Part shown: positions 15,120-19,318 of the stretch, in pieces
How the letters are laid out: every line of letters begins with the position of its first letter
How positions within the stretch are numbered: the stretch's first letter is position 1
From: Candidatus Hodarchaeota archaeon
GTDB taxonomy: Archaea; Asgardarchaeota; Heimdallarchaeia; Hodarchaeales; YT1-057
Reading direction: 5' to 3'
Assembly (NCBI GenBank): GCA_016839955.1
Contig: JAEOTI010000087.1
Location: 1 to 19,318 of the forward strand
DNA length: 19,318 nucleotides
Program-made: the position numbers and the translations under genes
Notes under the pieces: model-generated
What the model saw: only the letters and a program-made list of their open reading frames with translations
Databases searched by the model: none
Told to the model about the DNA's origin: nothing

Positions 15120-15168
15120 AAAGAAAAAAATAAAAAAAAAGGAGAAGAACTTCTAAAGTTTTTTCTCC
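15120..15168 (-). terminator. Hairpin plus long T-tract after the GNAT gene
   Basis: On the minus strand, GGAGAA (15163-15168) and TTCTCC (15141-15146) can pair across a 16-base loop that contains the TAG stop. They are followed by T9, A, T7 and C. This looks like a bacterial-style intrinsic terminator overlapping the end of the gene, though the U-tract alone would suffice in archaea. The stretch 15019-15119 holds only the upstream region of sfsA. Confidence 0.5.
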
Positions 15169-16055
15169 AGCCTATAGGAATGAGAATATTGTGTGTAACC
15201 CATTTTTCTGAAAGGTTTCAAACGAGGTGAATCAGGATAAAATGTGATATCCATGATGTCTATTCCGCGAGCTTTAACACGGTTCTCAATCTCCTGAACC
15301 AATAATGGTTCAATTTGTTGATGGTCACCGTGAGTTTGTCCTCCTCCGAAATACCCTTTCTCAGGTTTCTCTATTGGAGGAATAAAAGCACCAAAAAATC
15401 CTACAACTTCGCCATCTTTGACACCCACTATGAAAGTTTCAGGAGTATATTCGTCAGAATCCATGAAATCAATAAAATCTGCAGCTCGAAAGGGATCTTT
15501 TGCAGTAGGGTCATTTGGAGAAACAACTTCTTCAATATGTTTTAGATCTTCTTTTTGCATAGCCCTAACGGAGTAACCTTCAGGAAAAGTTACATCATTA
15601 TGTTCTAGTGTTTTTTGATGGTTAAGGAATTCGATAATAACTTTGAAGTCTTTAGATTTAAAAAATTCAAGAATTTCTGGAGTATCTTTTCTAACAAATT
15701 GCCTTAAAGTCTTAGTGCCTTCGTCTCGACATTTTTTCTCAGCAGCATTGTATAATAAGTCACGGACACTAGAATCTGTTCCCTCTGCTAACCAAGGATA
15801 ACCAAAACCTCGTTCATTTTTTTCTGTGTCCTTACCAGTTAATCCAAGGTATCCAACCATTTTATCACCTTCATAGGCATAAAATAATCGGGTTTTGTCA
15901 AAAGTCTCTTTCTGAAATCGCTTTATAGTATTTTCAACTTTTGATGGAAAAGAATTGGGGACAAGTTTTACTATCTCGGCATTATATATGCCTGTTTGGT
16001 CTTTAGCTAACTCTTCTAACCGATTTGGATCAAATTCTTTAATTTCCACGGGCAT
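15153..16055 (-). CDS. Tandem GNAT-family N-acetyltransferase
   Basis: A 300-residue protein with two GNAT-like halves. The first, residues ~1-150, has 'FYAYEGDKMVGYLGLTG', then a degenerate acetyl-CoA loop region 'YPWLAEGTDSSVRDLLYNAAEKK', then 'EILEFFKSKDFKVIIE'. The second, ~160-300, has 'YSVRAMQKEDLKHIEEV', 'FIVGVKDGEVVGFFGAF', 'GGGQTHGDHQQIEPLLVQEI', then 'RLKPFRKMGYTQYSHSYRL'. The strand-turn-strand before the loop and the 'F..kMGY' ending are typical of GNATs that move acetyl from acetyl-CoA to an amine. One half in such tandem proteins is often inactive; the second has the more regular layout. The ATG at 16055 is preceded by GAGGG at a spacing of eight bases. The upstream TTG at 16070 belongs to that ribosome binding site region and is rejected. 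The gene is divergent from the YciI-like gene. The acceptor is unknown. Confidence 0.85.
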   Translation of the reverse strand: MPVEIKEFDPNRLEELAKDQTGIYNAEIVKLVPNSFPSKVENTIKRFQKETFDKTRLFYAYEGDKMVGYLGLTGKDTEKNERGFGYPWLAEGTDSSVRDLLYNAAEKKCRDEGTKTLRQFVRKDTPEILEFFKSKDFKVIIEFLNHQKTLEHNDVTFPEGYSVRAMQKEDLKHIEEVVSPNDPTAKDPFRAADFIDFMDSDEYTPETFIVGVKDGEVVGFFGAFIPPIEKPEKGYFGGGQTHGDHQQIEPLLVQEIENRVKARGIDIMDITFYPDSPRLKPFRKMGYTQYSHSYRLEKKL

Positions 16056-16063
16056 TAAGTTTT

Positions 16064-16068
16064 CCCTC
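16064..16068 (-). promoter_or_regulatory. Ribosome binding site deciding the GNAT gene start
   Basis: GAGGG on the minus strand, eight bases before the ATG at 16055, decides the start against the TTG at 16070. It lies inside a 10-base sequence (TTGAGGGAAA) that recurs inverted at 16167-16176. Confidence 0.6.
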
Positions 16069-16124
16069 AATTATCCATAGACTTTCATCTTGATCTAATA
16101 ATCCTATTAAAGCGGCATTGAAAG

Positions 16125-16133
16125 TATAAAATA
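16125..16133 (+). promoter_or_regulatory. TATA-like promoter element of the YciI-like gene
   Basis: TATAAAATA preceded by GAAAG (BRE-like purines) lies about 52 bases before the TTG at 16181. Transcription would then start near 16155, leaving a leader of about 25 bases that contains the ribosome binding site at 16169-16173. The complementary strand is also TATA-like (TATTTTATA) and might serve the divergent gene. Confidence 0.4.
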
Positions 16134-16180
16134 GTGCATTAAACTTACCAAAGTGAAAAATTGAAGTTGAGGGAAATTAT

Positions 16181-16477
16181 TTGAAGACTTTTATTGCTTG
16201 GATGACGGTAAAAGACGCAGAAAAGATTGAAACGTACTTAAGAGCTCATTCTGAACACCTTGAATATTTAAAAACTAATAATCAGCTAATTATTAGTGGC
16301 CCGTTTCTTTATCCGAAGAAAAGTGGAGGAGTTATGATCTTCAAGGCCGAATCATTCGAAATAGCAAAAGAGATCATGGAAAAGGATCCTTTTATCAAAC
16401 ATGGTGTCGAGGATTACGATCTCAGGGAATTAAACATTAATATCCATATTGAACAAGATTGGATGTCCTACCATTAA
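16181..16477 (+). CDS. YciI-like (YCII-related domain) small protein
   Basis: A 98-residue protein matching the YCII-related ferredoxin-like fold: 'FIAWMTVKDAEKIETYLRAHSEHLEYLKTNN', then 'LIISGPFLYPKKSGGVMIFKAESFEIAKEIMEKDPFIKHGV'. The family pattern of an N-terminal strand, a His at the start of the helix (His23 and His26 here), 'GP', 'GG..i......e.A....DPf...g' and a C-terminal strand is fully present. These small dimeric proteins may be enzymes or sensors; a few relatives are dehalogenases or lyases, and the general function is unknown. The start is a TTG at 16181, seven bases after GAGGG at 16169-16173, a convincing ribosome binding site. It is divergent from the GNAT gene and followed by a 107-base gap before the TPR gene. 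Confidence 0.85.
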   Translation: MKTFIAWMTVKDAEKIETYLRAHSEHLEYLKTNNQLIISGPFLYPKKSGGVMIFKAESFEIAKEIMEKDPFIKHGVEDYDLRELNINIHIEQDWMSYH

Positions 16478-16584
16478 TCCAGTCCCATTACTGAGAAAGA
16501 TAAATTCTCCGCTAATTAAATCCTGTTTTTATTCTAAAGTGGAAGTTTAATTCAACAAATCAAATCTTAAGGGACTCATTTCAA

Positions 16585-18090
16585 ATGGGAATTCACCTTA
16601 AACAATTAAAGGAAGCAACATCACTTAGAAAATCCGGTGAATTTCTAAAGGCTTTGAAAATTTTAGAAGAATTAGAATCTATATTGAATATACAAGAAAG
16701 AAATGTAAGAATATCCTGCCTCAATGAATTGAGTCACTGTCTGTGGCAAATTGGTAAATCGAGAGAAGCTACAAAATGGGCACAAGAAGCCTTATTGATG
16801 AGTCAAACAGACCCACCTCTTCTTGAAGAACAAGCTAAGGCATTTAATAGTCTTGGTATAACCTGTTGGCAACTAGGAAATTTAGAAGAAGCTGAAAGTT
16901 ATTTAAAAAAAACTTTTGAGATTAATAAACAATTAGGTCTTATTGGACCAATGTCACACACTTTAAACAATTTGGGTCTTGTTTTTTGGCAGAAAGCTGA
17001 ATTAGAAAAAGCTGAGGAGTATTATAAACAAAGCTTATCCTTAAAAGAAGAATTAGGAGACAAAATCGATATTGCATATTCTTTGTCGAACTTAGGAATT
17101 GTTTATCGACAATCAGGGCGTTTAGATTCAGCTGAAGAGTGTTATAAAAGAAGTTTAGCCATATTTGAAGAATTAGGGAATCCACAAGAACTAGCTTCTT
17201 GTTTTATAAACCTTGGTACACTTTATTGTCAACGAGGGGAGTTAGATAAAGGTGAGGATTACCATAGACGAAGTTACAAAATTAGAAATAATCTAGGGAA
17301 TAACCAAGATATTGCTAGGTCTTTAAGTTCATTAGCAAATGTTTTATGGAAACGAGGGAAGATTACTGAGGCTAAAGCTTACTTTAAACAATGCTTTGAT
17401 ATTAAGAGAACTATCGGCAATCAAAAAGATTTAGCTGATTCAATTTACTTATTCTTACATTTGTTATTAAATCAAGATGATACAATTGAATTTTCATCTT
17501 ATCTTAATGAATTAGAAACTTTAGTTCAAACTTCAAAGCACCCTGTAGTTGAAGTAGAATTTCTAATTACAGATGGGCTACTAAAATTAAAAGATCATGA
17601 ATTGGCGACCGCATTGGATCAAGCACAAAAAGCAAAGGTACTTTCGGAAAAATTATCTCATTTTGAGCTCCTCATTGATGCTAATAGATTTCTATTACAA
17701 ATTTATTTGAAATTATATTCCTTTGAAGAGAATGAAATTCATCTGACAAATTTTAAGAACATTTTGAGGGAAACTGCATCAATCGCGAAAGAAAAACGTC
17801 TTCATGAAACTTACATCGAATCTATCTTACTTCAAGCATACCTTAATCAAGCCACATATTCTTTTGAACAAGCTATTGAGAGATTTAATGTAGCAGAAAC
17901 ACAAGCAAAAGAGCTTGGTTTGATTACATTAGCTAATCTGGCTATTTCTAGGTTAAATACTCTGAAAAAACAAATTAAGAAACTTAAACAGGCTCAGAAG
18001 GTTTCTCCACACGCTTATGAACAAACTCAACTTAAAGAAGTCATGGATTACCTGAAAAAAGTACAAGTAATGGGAATAGTAAAAGAATAA
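16585..18090 (+). CDS. Tetratricopeptide (TPR) repeat protein
   Basis: A 501-residue soluble protein made largely of TPR-like helical hairpins. Five repeats with an exact 40-residue period carry 'FNSLGITCWQLGNLEEAESYLK', 'LNNLGLVFWQ', 'LSNLGIVYRQSG', 'FINLGTLYCQRGELDKGEDY' and 'LSSLANVLWKRG', with the Leu-Gly (or Leu-Ala) pair at residues 90, 130, 170, 210 and 250. Two weaker units precede them (~6-39 and ~44-77). The 40-residue unit is the LGN/kinesin-light-chain type rather than the classical 34. The C-terminal half (~285-480) is helical with degenerate repeats and a Lys-rich coiled stretch (LNTLKKQIKKLKQAQK). Such arrays bind peptides or partner proteins; the partner is unknown. The ATG at 16585 follows AAGGGA by about ten bases. 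There is no enzyme or DNA-binding domain. Threonine synthase follows 41 bases later and may be co-transcribed. Confidence 0.92.
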   Translation: MGIHLKQLKEATSLRKSGEFLKALKILEELESILNIQERNVRISCLNELSHCLWQIGKSREATKWAQEALLMSQTDPPLLEEQAKAFNSLGITCWQLGNLEEAESYLKKTFEINKQLGLIGPMSHTLNNLGLVFWQKAELEKAEEYYKQSLSLKEELGDKIDIAYSLSNLGIVYRQSGRLDSAEECYKRSLAIFEELGNPQELASCFINLGTLYCQRGELDKGEDYHRRSYKIRNNLGNNQDIARSLSSLANVLWKRGKITEAKAYFKQCFDIKRTIGNQKDLADSIYLFLHLLLNQDDTIEFSSYLNELETLVQTSKHPVVEVEFLITDGLLKLKDHELATALDQAQKAKVLSEKLSHFELLIDANRFLLQIYLKLYSFEENEIHLTNFKNILRETASIAKEKRLHETYIESILLQAYLNQATYSFEQAIERFNVAETQAKELGLITLANLAISRLNTLKKQIKKLKQAQKVSPHAYEQTQLKEVMDYLKKVQVMGIVKE

Positions 18091-18131
18091 GAAAATAACT
18101 CTCTTTGATAGGTATTAGTGTCTGACTCATT

Positions 18132-19310
18132 ATGGCAATAATTGGAAAAGGATCATTTTTACTGATATTAGAATGTACTAATTGTTCTAAAAAATATGAT
18201 CCAGAGAATATACATCGGCTATGTACCTGTGGGAAGGTTTTATTCTCAAAATATGATTTAGAACAGGCTAAGGAAACGATAAATCCAAAAGATATGAAAA
18301 AACGAAGTTTTGATCTTTGGCGTTTCTTTGAAATTATGCCTGTAAGGAATCCAGATTTTCGGTTTACCCTGGGTGAAGGTTGGACACCCTTAATTCAATT
18401 AAAGAACATCGGTAATACACAAGGAATGAGTAATATTTTCCTTAAGGATGAAAGCCAAAATCCTACTGGGACGTTTAAAAGTCGTGGTCTCTGTGCAGCA
18501 GTCTCAAGGGGTGTAGAGCTCGGAATTAAGGATTTTGTGATCCCCACAGCGGGTAATGCGGGTGCTGCTTTAGCAGCTTATGCTGCTTGCGCAAATGTAG
18601 CAGCTCATATTTTCATGCCTGAAGATACCCCCCAATTAATACAAAAAGAAGTCCGTGTAATTGGAGCTGATATTAAAAAAGTTTCCGGACTTATATCAGA
18701 TGCTGCACGAGAAGCTAACAAAGCAGCAAAGGAAAATCTATGGTTTGATGTTTCAACTTTGAAAGAACCTTACCGTGTCGAAGGAAAAAAAACGATGGGG
18801 TTTGAATTAGTAGAACAATTCGATTGGACAATCCCTGATGTTATAATCTATGGAACAGGCGGAGGTACTGGTCTAGTTGGAATGTGGAAAGCGTTTGATG
18901 AACTTGAAACCATTGGAATCATCGGATCTGAACGTCCCCGCATGATTTCTGTTCAATCATCGGGGTGTGCACCCATTGTAAAAGCCTTCAATGAGAATAG
19001 AAACAAAGCGGACCTTTGGGAATCTGCACAAACAATAGCATCTGGGTTACGAGTTCCTGCAGCGATAGGTGATTATCTGATTTTACAGACAATTCGTGAA
19101 TCAAAAGGTACAGCAATTACGGTACATGATAAAGAGATAATTTCAGCAATGAAACTGTTCGCAAAGAAAGAAGGAGTCCTACTTGCTCCAGAAGCAGCAG
19201 CTACATATTCAGCGTTAGAAAACTTAAATGACACCGGTTTAATAGATAGAGATGAAGTAACAGTTTTGTTTGGAACTGGTTCAGGACTTCTCTATTCAGA
19301 ACTATGGTGA
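18132..19310 (+). CDS. thrC: Threonine synthase
   Basis: A 392-residue PLP fold-type II enzyme that converts O-phospho-L-homoserine to L-threonine. It opens with a zinc-ribbon-like segment (Cys15, Cys18, Cys31, Cys33), as in many archaeal threonine synthases. Then follow 'TLGEGWTPLIQL' (79-90), 'FLKDESQNPTGTFKSRG' with PLP Lys116, 'IPTAGNAGAALAAYAA' (~137-152), the glycine-rich phosphate cup 'YGTGGGTGLVGMW' (~240), 'SVQSSGCAPIVKAF', and the closing 'LFGTGSGLLYSEL'. 'RVPAAIGDYLIL' is a typical threonine-synthase stretch rather than one of cysteine synthase or threonine deaminase. The ATG at 18132 has no strong ribosome binding site and lies 41 bases after the TPR gene. The gene is complete, with the stop eight bases before the window edge. 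It is ordinary housekeeping for amino-acid biosynthesis, unrelated in evident function to its neighbour. Confidence 0.95.
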   Translation: MAIIGKGSFLLILECTNCSKKYDPENIHRLCTCGKVLFSKYDLEQAKETINPKDMKKRSFDLWRFFEIMPVRNPDFRFTLGEGWTPLIQLKNIGNTQGMSNIFLKDESQNPTGTFKSRGLCAAVSRGVELGIKDFVIPTAGNAGAALAAYAACANVAAHIFMPEDTPQLIQKEVRVIGADIKKVSGLISDAAREANKAAKENLWFDVSTLKEPYRVEGKKTMGFELVEQFDWTIPDVIIYGTGGGTGLVGMWKAFDELETIGIIGSERPRMISVQSSGCAPIVKAFNENRNKADLWESAQTIASGLRVPAAIGDYLILQTIRESKGTAITVHDKEIISAMKLFAKKEGVLLAPEAAATYSALENLNDTGLIDRDEVTVLFGTGSGLLYSELW

Positions 19311-19318
19311 ACTATTAC

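Noticed and set aside
1..19318. tRNA, rRNA, CRISPR array, insertion sequence or prophage
   Set aside because: No tRNA-like cloverleaf with a CCA-adjacent TPsiC arm, no regularly spaced direct repeats and no transposase or integrase motifs were found; the intein is the only mobile element seen.

Overview
The window reads as a piece of an AT-rich archaeal chromosome, most likely from an Asgard (Promethearchaeati) archaeon. The main argument is a complete Rab/Ras-type small GTPase lying tail-to-tail with a protein whose N-terminus resembles a longin/roadblock-type GTPase platform. Archaeal traits agree with this: an intein with a LAGLIDADG endonuclease, frequent TTG start codons behind GAGG/AGGTG ribosome binding sites, TATA-like promoter elements and T-rich transcript ends. 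The assignment rests on gene content only; no rRNA, tRNA or classical marker gene is present.

Layout. Positions 1-1900 hold a protein of unknown function (possibly cut at its 5' end by the window edge) that converges on a small four-helix membrane protein, plus a doubtful short reading frame. Positions 2086-4734 hold a DUF362-family protein interrupted by a 525-residue intein at the conserved Lys-Thr-His motif. It converges on an FSR-like MFS transporter (4763-6028). Positions 6196-9374 form an operon for a 2-hydroxyacyl-CoA dehydratase/benzoyl-CoA reductase-type enzyme: two [4Fe-4S] subunits and the ASKHA ATPase activator. The second subunit gene has an apparent one-base frameshift near 7439-7443. 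A secreted or membrane-anchored protein of unknown function (9440-10039) and an AMP-forming acyl-CoA ligase (10254-12002) follow on the minus strand.

Positions 12258-14182 hold the longin-like protein and the small GTPase. Upstream of the GTPase on the same strand are an SfsA homologue (14323-15018) and, further back, a tandem GNAT acetyltransferase (15153-16055). The latter is divergent from a YciI-like protein (16181-16477). A TPR-repeat protein (16585-18090) and threonine synthase (18132-19310) end the window.

How the genes may work together. The acyl-CoA ligase could supply CoA thioesters to the radical dehydratase/reductase system, which would suit an anaerobic fermentative or aromatic/amino-acid-degrading lifestyle; the substrate cannot be read from sequence. 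The GTPase and longin-like protein may be a regulatory switch pair. Most other genes are single transcription units. No CRISPR array, insertion sequence, tRNA or rRNA was seen. The points that most deserve a second look are the intein with two helix-turn-helix segments, the GTPase/longin pair, and the frameshift in the dehydratase subunit.
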